DNA of 64,000 nucleotides from Sorex araneus. Taxonomy: Eukaryota > Chordata > Mammalia > Eulipotyphla > Soricidae. Each line of letters starts with the position of its first letter. Within the stretch, counting starts at the first letter, position 1. The notes beneath the pieces were generated by a model. It did not search any database, was not told where the DNA came from, and worked only from the letters and a program-made list of their open reading frames with translations. A program made the position numbers and the translations under genes. The stretch is taken from assembly GCF_027595985.1 (NCBI RefSeq), contig NC_073308.1, positions 15,530,511 to 15,594,510 of the forward strand, written 5' to 3'. Positions 44,766-54,718 of this stretch are shown piece after piece.

Positions 44766-45499
44766 TTTAAGTCTCTGGATGCTGGCCATTGACAGGATTA
44801 CATGGCGCCGGGGGCAGTCCCTGGGTGTGACCACCTAAGCTACTGGGAAATGGGAAATCTGGGCAAAGGAGGCCCAGTCCTGATCCGAGCAGGCTGCAAG
44901 GTCTCAGCCCTGGGGCCCCACACACCTGGGTTACTCTGTAGATTCCTTCATGAATGAGACTCATTCAAACGTGTGGAGAGGGGCCTTGAGCATGGCTGTG
45001 GCTAGGCTCCAGAGGTCTTCGGCCACTGGGAGCTCTGCTCGGGGCAGGGCGGGAAGCTGGAGCCCATCCCCTCCGAGGAGGCCCTGGGAAAGACAGCCAG
45101 GCGCTCGGGCAAGAGACTCTCTGCCCTGTAAAAGCACAGGGTGCTAAAGCTGCACCCAGGGAAACTTGAGCCACAGAATTTTGCATTAGTACCTGAGGTT
45201 GCAGGAGGGGTTTCCTGTTTCTTGAGACCCATCTCTCCAAGAATATAGATTTGCCCGTGGAGCGGATAACGGCTTTGGTGGGAGTCCACACTCAAGAACA
45301 GGCACCCCCCTGGGCTTCCAGCCCCGCCTGGCCTGGAACAGATCCTTCCTAAACACTCTTGGAGGCTCCTTCAGGGCCAATCGTGACCCCCAAGAACATG
45401 TTCCTGGAGGAGGGGTGCTCCTTTCTTACAGTGACAGCACAGAGCTTCCTGCTGGCTAACAGACAGCACAGAAGCGCTGGAGACTTGGAGGCTTAATTA
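44766..45499. other. Unassigned DNA, composite-module-like at its left end
   Basis: The first ~65 bp ('gtctctggatgctggccatt', 'ggcgccgggggcagtcc') resemble the module at 48.1 kb. The rest is GC-richer unique sequence with no recognised gene. Confidence 0.4.
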
Positions 45500-45620
45500 A
45501 TTTTGTTTTAGTTTTCTCATCTCAAAATTGGAACAATGTTTTCTACCTCACAGCTGGCACTGAGGGGGAAGTGAAATAACGGTTAGAAAACACCTGACAC
45601 GTCCTAGCCATCAAGTTTCT
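45500..45620 (+). mobile_element. MIR fragment (sense)
   Basis: 'ttagttttctcatctcaaaa', 'ttggaacaatgttttctacc' and 'aagtgaaataacggttagaa' correspond to the MIR 3' half in sense orientation. Confidence 0.5.
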
Positions 45621-45777
45621 TCTCTTCGTGTTTGGAACATCAACCCACTCTGTCATCTTGAGGGATGACTCTACCATCTGTGTGCTCTGTGTCGTAGCAG
45701 AGAAAGTATGCAGGACTGTATAGAGAACAAGTGCCTCTCAGAAGTGCTCTTTGGTAAAAGGCTAATGGGACCTATAA
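45621..45777. other. Unassigned spacer
   Basis: Short unique sequence before the L1. Confidence 0.5.
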
Positions 45778-46478
45778 AGGAACAAGAATTTTATTTTATT
45801 TTATTTATTTATTTTTTAATAAATTTGTTTATTTTTAATTAATGAATCACCATGAGGGTACAGTTACGGATTTATACACATCTGTGCTTATGCTTCCCCC
45901 ATACAAAGTTCGGGAACCCATCCCTTCACCAGTGCCCATATTCCACCACCAGTAAACTCAGCATCCCTCCCATCCTCCCCAATCCCATCTCCCCCCCACC
46001 CTACCCTGTCACTGTGGCAGGGCATTCCCTTCTGTTCTCTCCCTCTAATTAGTTATTGTGGTTTGCAATAAAGGTGTTGAGTGGCCACTGTGCTCAGTCT
46101 CTAGCCCTCATTCAGCCCGCAACTCCCTTCTCCCACATGGCCTTTGACTACATTATAGTTGGTGATCCCTTCTCTGAGTTGCCCTTTCCCCAGAATGTGA
46201 GGCCAGCCTCCTAGCCATGGAGTCAACCTCCTGGTAGTTGTTTCTACAATTCTTGGGTGTTAGTCTCCCACTCTGTTATTCTATATGTCATAGATGAGTG
46301 CAATCTTTCTATGTCTGTCTCTCTCTTTCTGACTCATTTCACTTAGCATGAAACTTTTCATGCCGATCCACTTAATTAAAAAATTTGTGACCTCCTTTTT
46401 TCTAACAGCTGCATAGTATTCCATTGTATAGATGTACCAAAGTTTCCTCAACCAGTCATCCGAGGAACAAGAATTTTA
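45778..46478 (-). mobile_element. 5'-truncated L1 with 16-bp TSD (antisense)
   Basis: The body 45794-46462 is flanked by perfect aggaacaagaatttta at 45778-45793 and 46463-46478. From the left: a T-rich tail, 'aatgaatcaccatgagggta', 'cccatcccttcaccagtgcc', 'tatgtctgtctctctctttc', and 'acagctgcatagtattccat' at the ORF2 end. It is the antisense counterpart of 7890-8622, truncated at a similar point. Confidence 0.92.
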
Positions 46479-47708
46479 AAACTCTGTGCTTGGCAGAATA
46501 AAATAAAATAGAATAAAATAAATTTGTCATTACAAATTAGGACACGATCGAGCTGCCCTTGAAATTGAAAGGGACTTCCATGGGGTAGACTGAGGCTTAT
46601 GTGCAGAGGGTCCCATCCCAGGGACATATCGTTCTAGACTCCTGTAAGGATCTTGCTTACTGACCCCAGATAATACTGAAATCTTAGAACTTTTCGGCTC
46701 TTCAATACTCTTTGTTAGGGCTCACCCCAAACTTAGGCAGGCAACAAATACTGAAATTCAGTTATTAATGAAAATGTTACATCCAAAAAGCTGCAGCATT
46801 GAAAGGTAATCAAAGAGAGAAGAAAAGAGTAGCAGAGGATGAGAAATGTCCATGTCAGTTAAGCTGTAATTAGAAAATCACAATATCATGATATTTGAAT
46901 TGAACTTTCCCTCACTGTGAGATTTGTTATACAGGGAAGTTTCAAGCATTTCAGATAAAATTCAAAGAAGTTGAACATGAATTATGAAAACAATGAAGGA
47001 GCTGGGAGAGCTGATTTATGAGGGAAGATGAAAAGATACTGTGGACAGCGTGGCTGACTGAAGAGCAGATCCTCTAATAACTATGCATTCTTGAAGTGCA
47101 TAAGCACTAAGAAAAAAATAGTAAGTTTGGGGGTGTGGAAAACATGAATAATGGAATCAATTAAGTACAGGAAAATAGGCTGAATATAAAATTTAAAATA
47201 CCTATTTCTGGATGTTTTAGATGTGCCTCTTGAGATACTTTCAGTGTTAAATATTTTCTTAATATTTTCAATCTCTTTATTTAAATAAAAGAAGCAAAAG
47301 ACTCTGGAGGGTTTTGTTTGAAAGACTCAGTGGTTGGATCTGGGGCGATAATCTTCAAGAGGTATGTCCATATAGCCGCTGGTGGGCTCCCAACTCACAG
47401 CAGGGTTTCTGGGGATTCTTTTCGGTCCCCGAGAGGGAAGCTGTGGGTCTTCAATGCCATGGTCAGGGTACATAGCCACTTCTCAGGGCGAGTCTGGTTT
47501 CCTTCAGGAATGGGAAACTTCAGAAGTCTAAGAGCACGGTTGCTCAAGGCCCTGATTGAGGAGACAGAAGCCACCAACTCAACTGACAATTAGGCAGGGA
47601 TTTGGGAATCCCAGGCTGACTGCCACAGGCTGAGCACACACCTGGATGACTGCTAGTTCCTCAACTGTTGAGCTCCAGAGTGAACATTTCTTGTGTGAGC
47701 TCAGGAAA
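46479..47708. other. Unassigned DNA
   Basis: No gene or clear repeat was recognised. Confidence 0.5.
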
Positions 47709-48421
47709 AGGTCCGTGTTTTCTTTTTCTTTTCTTTTTTTTAATTGAATTACCATGAGATATAGTTACAAAGCTTACATGTTTGAGTTTTGGTCATACAA
47801 TAATGGAACACCCATCCCTTCACCAGTGCACATTCTCTACCACCAAAATTCCCAGTATACCCCGCCCCCCATCCCTCGCTCTACTTTGATTACCTTCACT
47901 ATTTCGACACCAGTCCCACCGTTATTATTTGGAATTTTCCCGCCAACACTCAAATCTGCCAAAAGACAATGGCAGACAATTTATTTTGTATTGCTTGTTA
48001 TAAATAGCTCCTTAAATTCTAAAATTTGAGATAATTAGGGTCTGGAGAGATCTCTGCAGTGAGCTGCTGGAATCTGAGATTCTTTTGTATGTCTCTGGAT
48101 CATGGCCATTAAGGAGCTTATATAGTAGCTGGAGGCAGTTCGTGGGTGTCATCTCAGGGTCCCATGGGGCTGAGGGATGAAGGACCAGCCCATCCCCTAT
48201 CCTGAGCAGCATTTGCCATTACTGCTCCTGCATACCTGGGCTTCTCATTGGGTTCTGGAAGATGGCAGCCACCAGAATCCCTAGGGGGCAGGTGAGGGAC
48301 AGCACCTGCTCCCCCCTGCAGTAGCCCAGTGTAATTGGCCTGGTGCAAAGTCTGGAGGCATCTCTGCAGTGAGATGCTCGGTTCTGAGATTCTTTTGTGT
48401 GTCCCCAGGTCCATGTTGTCT
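47709..48421 (-). mobile_element. Composite retroelement, proximal of two stacked copies (antisense)
   Basis: The body is about 47724-48406. A T-rich 3' end and the reversed L1-like tail ('cacccatcccttcaccagtg') are followed by 'attttgtattgcttgttata'. Two module copies come next ('gtctggagagatctctgcag', 'gtctggaggcatctctgcag'), with 'gaagatggcagccaccagaa' between them. The flanks are aggtccgtgttttct (47709-47723) and aggtccatgttgtct (48407-48421). It matches the old copy at 1.5-2.4 kb in module order. Confidence 0.75.
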
Positions 48422-49558
48422 TTCTTCTTCTTTTTTAATTGAATCACCATGTGGAAAGTTACAAAGTTCTCAGGTTTATATCTCAGTTATACAATATTCA
48501 AACACCCATCCCTTCACCAGTGCCCATATTCCACCACCCACCAAAAACCCCAGTATACCTCCCGCCCCCGCCTCCCTACCCCCAACTGCATAACTGATGA
48601 ATTTCACTTCATTTTCTCTTTACCTTGATTACATTCCATATTTAAACACAAAACTCACTATTGTTGTTGGAGTTTCCCCCCAAGAAAGAAGCCCTACTAC
48701 CAAGGAAGCATTTGATAATTAGCTTTCCATTGCTGAGAATGAGGAGATATGTAGCCCCACTGCTTCAAGTACATAACTCTTTTTTCCCCCTTTTTCCTTT
48801 TCCTTTTTTTTTTATCCCCCTTCCTGAGCCTCATAATATGGTGGATGCCACGCTGCGTTTCTCCCCGAAAATGGGAAACAACCGGGAAAGAGGAATATTT
48901 CCTCTTCTTGGCCGGCATGGGGATGTTGCTCAGTCCAGAGAAATGGCTGCTACTTTGATTACCTTCAATATTTCAACAAAAAACTCACTGTTATTATTTG
49001 AAGTTTCCCCCCCAAGTCAGACCTGCTAAAAAGGAACCGTTTCACATTGCTGACAATTAAGAGATGTTAAGTCGGTTTTGGATTTCTGTATAAAGTCCAG
49101 GGAAAATTCTGCCAGAAATTGCATAGCCCATCTCACAGTCCCAGTGCATTGCTGTAAGAAGCTGCGCTGGATGCCCAAATGTGTTAGGTCTCTGGAATCA
49201 AAGTCTTTAAGGGCAGAGAGTCTGTTTCCCTCTCAGCAGCTCAGGATTTATCTGGGCCAAGGGCGTGCTGGTTACACCCACTTCCCATGATTTCCTAGGA
49301 GCCCCAAGTGTAAAAACCGTATACCTCTGGGTTAGGAGTCTTAGAAGATGGCTCCTGCCATGTGGATATTGCTGCTGCCACCATTTTCCATGCAGAAAGA
49401 CAGGGTGGAGAGGAAAGATCCATCCCCGGGCAGCACGGAGTTGTAGCCCAGTTCACAGTCCCAGTGCATTGCTGTAAGAAGCTGCGCTGGACGCCCAAAT
49501 GTGTTAGGTCTCTGGAATCAAAGTCTTTAGGCACAGAGGTCACAGGTCCATGTTTTCT
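48407..49558 (-). mobile_element. Composite retroelement, distal stacked copy, full-length type (antisense)
   Basis: The body is about 48422-49543, flanked by aggtccatgttgtct (48407-48421) and aggtccatgttttct (49544-49558). It is the reverse of the 23-kb element. The 5' end (right) reads 'gtgcctaaagactttgattc' on the minus strand, the same boundary as at 23 kb. It also has the purine-rich stretch, the 'ccgaaaatgggaaacaacc' block and the L1-like tail. The segment containing 'tgtaagaagctgcgctgga' occurs twice (about 49130-49215 and 49455-49535), so this copy has an internal duplication absent at 23 kb. Confidence 0.85.
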
Positions 49559-49864
49559 AAGGCTAAGTTTCTGCTTTGTGAAATGGGGCAGTTGCTGAAT
49601 TGCTAGGCTTGTAGGATGATATTAGGGTCGTATTTATGAACTCAGACCCATATCCAACTGAGAAAACATGCAGCAAATCTTACTGATGACTGTTGTTCCT
49701 AGCCCACCCTCTCTCCTGAGCGTGCCCTTCATCACCACAGCCTTGGGTGAGGGCCCTCAACAGTCCTTTGTGGGGGAGCAAAGGGTCAGAAGATAATGTT
49801 ATTATTCTCTGAGAAGGTCTGGGGTATCTCATACCTATATAGGTTACAGGAAATCCACCATAGT
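49559..49864. other. Unassigned DNA
   Basis: Short unique sequence between the composite stack and the ESD retrocopy. Confidence 0.5.
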
Positions 49865-51775
49865 CTAACACAGTGTTTCTTTTTTTTGCTTTTTTTGTTC
49901 TAATTTTTAATACTATATTTTTATAAATGTTTATTAAAATATAATCATTTTTACATAGTATTCATTTTAGAAATTTTAAGAACCTTATCTTCAATTACAA
50001 TGTTATATGCATTCTTTTTGAATATTTAAAATATATGACCTTTGTATTCTTTATCAGAAAAAATCTGGTTGTTTTCTTTGAAAGCAAACCAACTCCACCT
50101 ATTATGTTTCATATATTTGTCTATCAAGTTCTTAAAGAAACAATCTGCAATTTACAAAAGACATTACTTTTTCTTGATGAGCATGTCACATGAAAATTTC
50201 TGCACATAAATAAGTATCTGTTAAACAGAAACATGGAATTTACATGCTTTATCATGTAGTTTCTTTCAGAATGAATTTTATTATCTCTTGAAGCTCCCAA
50301 AGTCTAAAGTAATCATATCTCTTTGGTTTAATAGGTAAAAAAATTCATTGGATTGGGTTTTAGAAATCTGATTCAATTCTTAGCTATATGAGGAATAACT
50401 GTAACAATGGGAAATTCACATAATCATTCTGCAGCCTTCCTTAGTCATAACTAAAAATTAATGCCTAAGAGCCAAGCAGTTGCTAGACATTAGAGATAGA
50501 ATGATGAACATGATAGAAACAGTTTATGCACATGTCTTTAGAGGCTTAAACTCTGGAAAGGTGGGATGTTTAAGCAAATTGCTTCAAATCTTATTGTGTG
50601 GTTTGAGTATTACATCAAATTCTGTAGCCTGAAGTTAATATTATACTAATTTCCATATTATCTTGAAAAAAGCTGTAAAATATTAAAGATTTCTGAAGTG
50701 AAAATTTGTAAAATAGCTTAATACAGAAGTAGGTTTTACAAATTGATTTCTGAAGATGAAACATTTTTAGAATTATAAAATCAAATGTTTTGAAATATTT
50801 TTTTTCTTGCACTTCTATTACCATTTTTAGAATCCCGATTCTCTTATCTGAAGCTTTTCATGCATTCAGATATTTTGCATGATGTCCGATGTGATCATTA
50901 ATAAAGGTTGAAATGAAGTAGTAGCTATGATAATAACCCTCTTGTAATCTAATAACCACGGAGATTTTCTTTTCTGTGTAGGCTGCTATGAAATTATCAG
51001 GTAATAACTGTCCATCTGAAAGAAACTGGTCATCTTTTCCTTGGTCAACTAGTATGTCCAGCTGAGAACCTGGATAAGAAGTCACAAGATGGGTAGCATC
51101 GTAACTCTTCCATTTACTTTGATCTGTTCCCAAGTATCCACCAAAGGCTTTTTTGCCCCAAGGACACAGCACTGGATTACAAATTAGAGCAAATGCTGAC
51201 ACAGATTTATATTTTCCAGGATTATTCAAAGTACAAATCAGAGCTCCATGGCCTTCCATTGAGTGGCCAAAAATGGACATCCTTTGGGGATCCACTGGAA
51301 AATTGGCATTTCTGAGCTGGGGAAGCTCCTCTGTTACGTAAGAATACAGTCTGTAGTTAGTTTTCCATGGATTTTCAGTAGCATCCACATAAAAACCAGC
51401 ACCCGTACCAAATTCCCAGCTCTCATCTTCTCCTTTAATATTGCAGCCACGGGGGCTGGTATCTGGAGCAATGACAACAAGGCCATATTCTGAGGCAGCT
51501 TGATGATAACCAGATTTTGATATAAAATTTTGTTCTGTGCAAGTTAAACCAGAGAGCCAATATAGTGCAGGGCATTTTGCAGTTTCTGCCTTTGGTGGCA
51601 AGTAGATAGCAAATTTCATTTTGCACTTCAGTTCAACACTGTCATGTTTAAATACTTTCTGCAGCCCTCCAAAGCACTTGCTACTGGAAATCTGTTTCAA
51701 TGCCATTCTTCTCCTCGGGCAAAAGCAGCGTGGATGCTCGCGGCGCTGGCGGAAAGGCCTAACACAGTGTTTCTT
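49865..51775 (-). mobile_element. ESD retrocopy (processed cDNA insertion) with 17-bp TSD
   Basis: The insertion body 49882-51758 is flanked by perfect ctaacacagtgtttctt at 49865-49881 and 51759-51775. Read on the minus strand, it has a CpG-rich 5' UTR of about 52 nt, a complete ESD coding region without introns, and a ~940-nt 3' UTR. An AATAAA signal follows (+ strand tttatt at 49930-49935), then an interrupted A-rich tail (+ strand T runs at 49881-49897). These are all the marks of L1-driven reverse transcription of a spliced mRNA. The 3' UTR is long and includes a MIR-like stretch near 50350-50480, suggesting a distal poly(A) site in the parent gene. Confidence 0.95.
50858..51706 (-). CDS. 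ESD: Intact intronless S-formylglutathione hydrolase-like ORF (ESD retrocopy)
   Basis: ESD hydrolyses S-formylglutathione to glutathione and formate in cytosolic formaldehyde detoxification and has broad esterase activity. The 282-codon frame equals the family's usual length, starts MALKQISS and ends in KYLNA. It is an alpha/beta hydrolase: Ser149 lies in a GHSMEGHG motif, with Asp226 in QGKDDQ and His260 in EGYYHSYY. The family has glycine where this copy has Glu151, and Asp where it has Tyr259. Both sit beside active-site residues, so activity may be impaired. A longer frame reaches an ATG at 51784, but that codon lies beyond the TSD in flanking DNA, so 51706 is the true start. No promoter is evident. 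An unfrozen pseudogene or an expressed retrogene are both possible. Confidence 0.8.
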   Translation of the reverse strand: MALKQISSSKCFGGLQKVFKHDSVELKCKMKFAIYLPPKAETAKCPALYWLSGLTCTEQNFISKSGYHQAASEYGLVVIAPDTSPRGCNIKGEDESWEFGTGAGFYVDATENPWKTNYRLYSYVTEELPQLRNANFPVDPQRMSIFGHSMEGHGALICTLNNPGKYKSVSAFALICNPVLCPWGKKAFGGYLGTDQSKWKSYDATHLVTSYPGSQLDILVDQGKDDQFLSDGQLLPDNFIAAYTEKKISVVIRLQEGYYHSYYFISTFINDHIGHHAKYLNA

Positions 51776-53289
51776 AATGCTCATGACTTCCCCACCCCTT
51801 CCAAACTTGTTTCTTTCCTGTGCTCCCTTAACCCCTATCCTATCAGTTGTTTCCTAGTCTCATTTAGTGGCCCCCACTTTCTGATTTTTCAATTGTATGT
51901 CCTTTGAGTTAACCTTGGGGACCACAGCTCCTTGGTCCCTGATTGAGAAATGTGGGGGGCTGACATAGCTGAATAACATTACTGAAAGAGAAATTTAGCC
52001 TTACTATATTTCATTATGAATAATTATCACTTTGGTTATTTCTCTCCTCTCAAGACTTAATTTTCAGGTTTTATTTGCCTTCTTTCTGTTTCAAATTTCA
52101 AAAATCCTTATTTGTATTTCCCTATGATTTTGTGATTCCTGGTCTCACTAGGAGCTCCCCAACTCCTTCCTGGAAGAAATCAAGATAGGAGCAATTAAGT
52201 GAAATGCATGCCAGTGACAGTGAAGAGGGAGACTGTCTACTGTTTAGAAACATGCCCATGGCATTAAAGAACAGAGATGTACAAGGCTATGAAGGAGGCC
52301 GACTCCCCCTGGGGAGAGGGAAGGGTTGTTGGGGAGGGAGAGTCCTGTTTGGAGATGGTAGGGTGTAGGTGACTTCCTGTTTGTCCTGAGGGATCCTGGG
52401 AAAACTGACCTTAAGAAAGGCTCTGAAAAACAGCATGGGGACTCTGAAGGTGATGCGAACTTAGAAGCACAGTTGGCTTCTGCCTGTGTTCCTTAGGCCT
52501 TGAATCTTTGCGAGGCAGGCTGTATCTCTGATAGAGCTAATATTAGTTCTCTCTGGTAGGAATCTTGTCTGTCCTCATTATTTGCTTTTCTGGGAACTCG
52601 TTGTACACACAAGGGTTCTCTGAACAGCTTTGACATCCACAGTTTTTGACACTAAATGCTTTACAAGCATTGTCTAGAACCAATCTCACGACTTCTTTTT
52701 AAATGTTTTAATTTTTTCCCCCTAAGCCCTGGGTGGGTGCTTCTCACAGAATCAAAGGGGAAACATGTTCCAAAGGTAGAGAGTCGATTCTCAGGTTCAG
52801 GATGTAGCAAAGTGACTTGCGTGGGTTTCACCCATGGCTGGCTTAGGAAGGCTGGAAAAGGAGGCTGGAGGAACTAAATCCTGGCTAGAGAAAGGCTTCT
52901 GGAGTAGACTGAGGAAAGAGCTCAGACAACACACAAGGTGAGGTCCGCTTGCCGGCCATTGGCTACCTGGGCCACGAGTGAAGTTGAGGAGTGGATGACT
53001 GGTTCACGGCAGTGAAGGAAGTCTCATGGGAAAACTGAGGCACAGAGAGCAAATGTCTGTATTCATGCCACAGAGCTGGCAACTGGCAGTGTGGCTTCAG
53101 GCTGAGGTCCATCCTACCCAGGGGGCCTGTCCTTGGCCGAGCCAAGGACTGATGCTTCCAGTTTCTTGTGTTTGGGCTACTCACCGCAGTGGGGCAAATT
53201 CCTCACTTGCCCATAGAATTTTGTTTTCCTTTCCAAATTCTCAGTACTTCTGAGGTCCACAGTTATTTTTGTTTGTGTTCTTTTATTAT
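51776..53289. other. Unassigned DNA
   Basis: The first ~180 bp resemble an old interspersed repeat that was the target of the ESD insertion. The remainder shows no recognised gene. Confidence 0.45.
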
Positions 53290-53459
53290 TGGGAAGCACA
53301 GCTGGGCCATGCCTGTGGATACCTAGTAATTATTCCAGGATCTAGGTGCAGGAGTGACACCCTACGGCTGCTGGAGGACCATAGACATGGCAGGGAACTG
53401 AACCTGCACTTCAGTGTGCAAGGCTAGTGTCTGAACCCCTGTACTATGTCTCCAGCTCT
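53290..53459 (-). mobile_element. Older SINE (antisense)
   Basis: 'gctgggccatgcctgtggat', 'tccaggatctaggtgcagg', 'agggaactgaacctgcactt' and 'tatgtctccagctct' are in antisense SINE order. The copy is well diverged. Confidence 0.65.
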
Positions 53460-54530
53460 TCGAGGCCCAATTTTAATTCATGTTTCCTCTGGGTGAAGTT
53501 GAACCTGGCCGATCCTTTTAGGGGTGACTATTGGGAGCACCCTCATTGCCAGGGACGAACGCTGGGCTTCGAGAGTGCACCACGTTTGCTTTGGAATTGG
53601 CCTGGTGTGGTGACTTTGGACAGTTCTGAGTCTCTCTTGACACAGGACCAGCCAATTTCCAGGGAATGTGGTTCTGACACTCTTTCAGGGCTGAAGGTAC
53701 TTTGAGTCCCAGGGAGGCTGTTTGAGAAAGGGAGGCTTTGGGATAGGCCTCCAGCCTCTCAGGAATAGTTAACTCTCAGGCTTTGTATCAATTTTGTCGC
53801 TAATATCTTTTCCTCCCCAGCCCACAGGCTGCTCTATCTAGACAAGTGTGGGGGTAGAGAATTAAATCAGCCTCACATCAGGCTGTCAAACATCTACTTC
53901 CAGATCCCTTAGTCTTATTCCTGCTGTATTTGAAATTGTGTGTGTTTATGTGTGTTTGGGTGGGTAGGTATAATTGTCCACTTGCTTTTTAATCAAACTC
54001 ACACTTAGGGAAAAATGGTCTCCAAGCTTTCATCTGAAGTGTGGGGAAGATCACTTCTTGGGAAGGGGACCAGGTAGAAAGAGAGCTGGAATAATACTGT
54101 AGTTCCTACTTGCATATCTTTTTTTTCTCCTGGGGTGCAATAATTGACCCTGTAGGGGGTGATATTTTAAAGGGGGAGGGGCTCCAAGGATTCATAAAAT
54201 TATTTTGTTGAAGTTGCAGCTGTTGAAAAGTTGCCTAAATACTTAGGACTTCATAAGTTCAGCAAGAGTTTTGTAATTTGCTGTTCTGCTCTTACTTCAG
54301 GAACCTTGACATTTAAGATGAAGAAAAGGGAATAATTATGTAAGTTAGAAAATTAACAAGCGCTGTGGCAGTTCACAAAATACCTGAGCTGAGTGAATCT
54401 GAGTGCTGGTGTTGGGAATTCAAGAGTAAGAGAGAAGGCATTGCCAGAGACGCTGATTCTGTGGGCCGAGGAACGGAGACCAGCAGTTATCCCTGATGTA
54501 GTCACAAACGCCCTGGCACAAAGATCTATC
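53460..54530. other. Unassigned DNA
   Basis: Nothing was recognised here. Confidence 0.5.
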
Positions 54531-54718
54531 AGAAATGTCCTGGGCCAGAGAGACAGCCAGAGAAAAGATGCTTGCTTGCCCTGCATGCAGCTGACCTCCC
54601 CCCGCCCATTTGATCCCTGGTACTGCATATGGTCCCCTGAGCACCACCAAGGTTAGTCCTGGGCACAGAACCAGGAATAGCCCCTGAGCACAACTCCCAC
54701 CCCTGCAAAAGAAATGTC
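54531..54718 (+). mobile_element. SOR-type SINE with 9-bp TSD (sense)
   Basis: The body 54540-54709 is flanked by agaaatgtc at 54531-54539 and 54710-54718. It contains 'gggccagagagacagccaga', 'ccctgcatgcagctgacc', 'tatggtcccctgagcaccac' and 'ccaggaatagcccctgagca', ending 'ctgcaaa'. Confidence 0.82.

Noticed and set aside
51153-51857. Several plus-strand open frames of 60-90 codons
   Set aside because: They are antisense or alternate-frame shadows of the ESD retrocopy on the minus strand.
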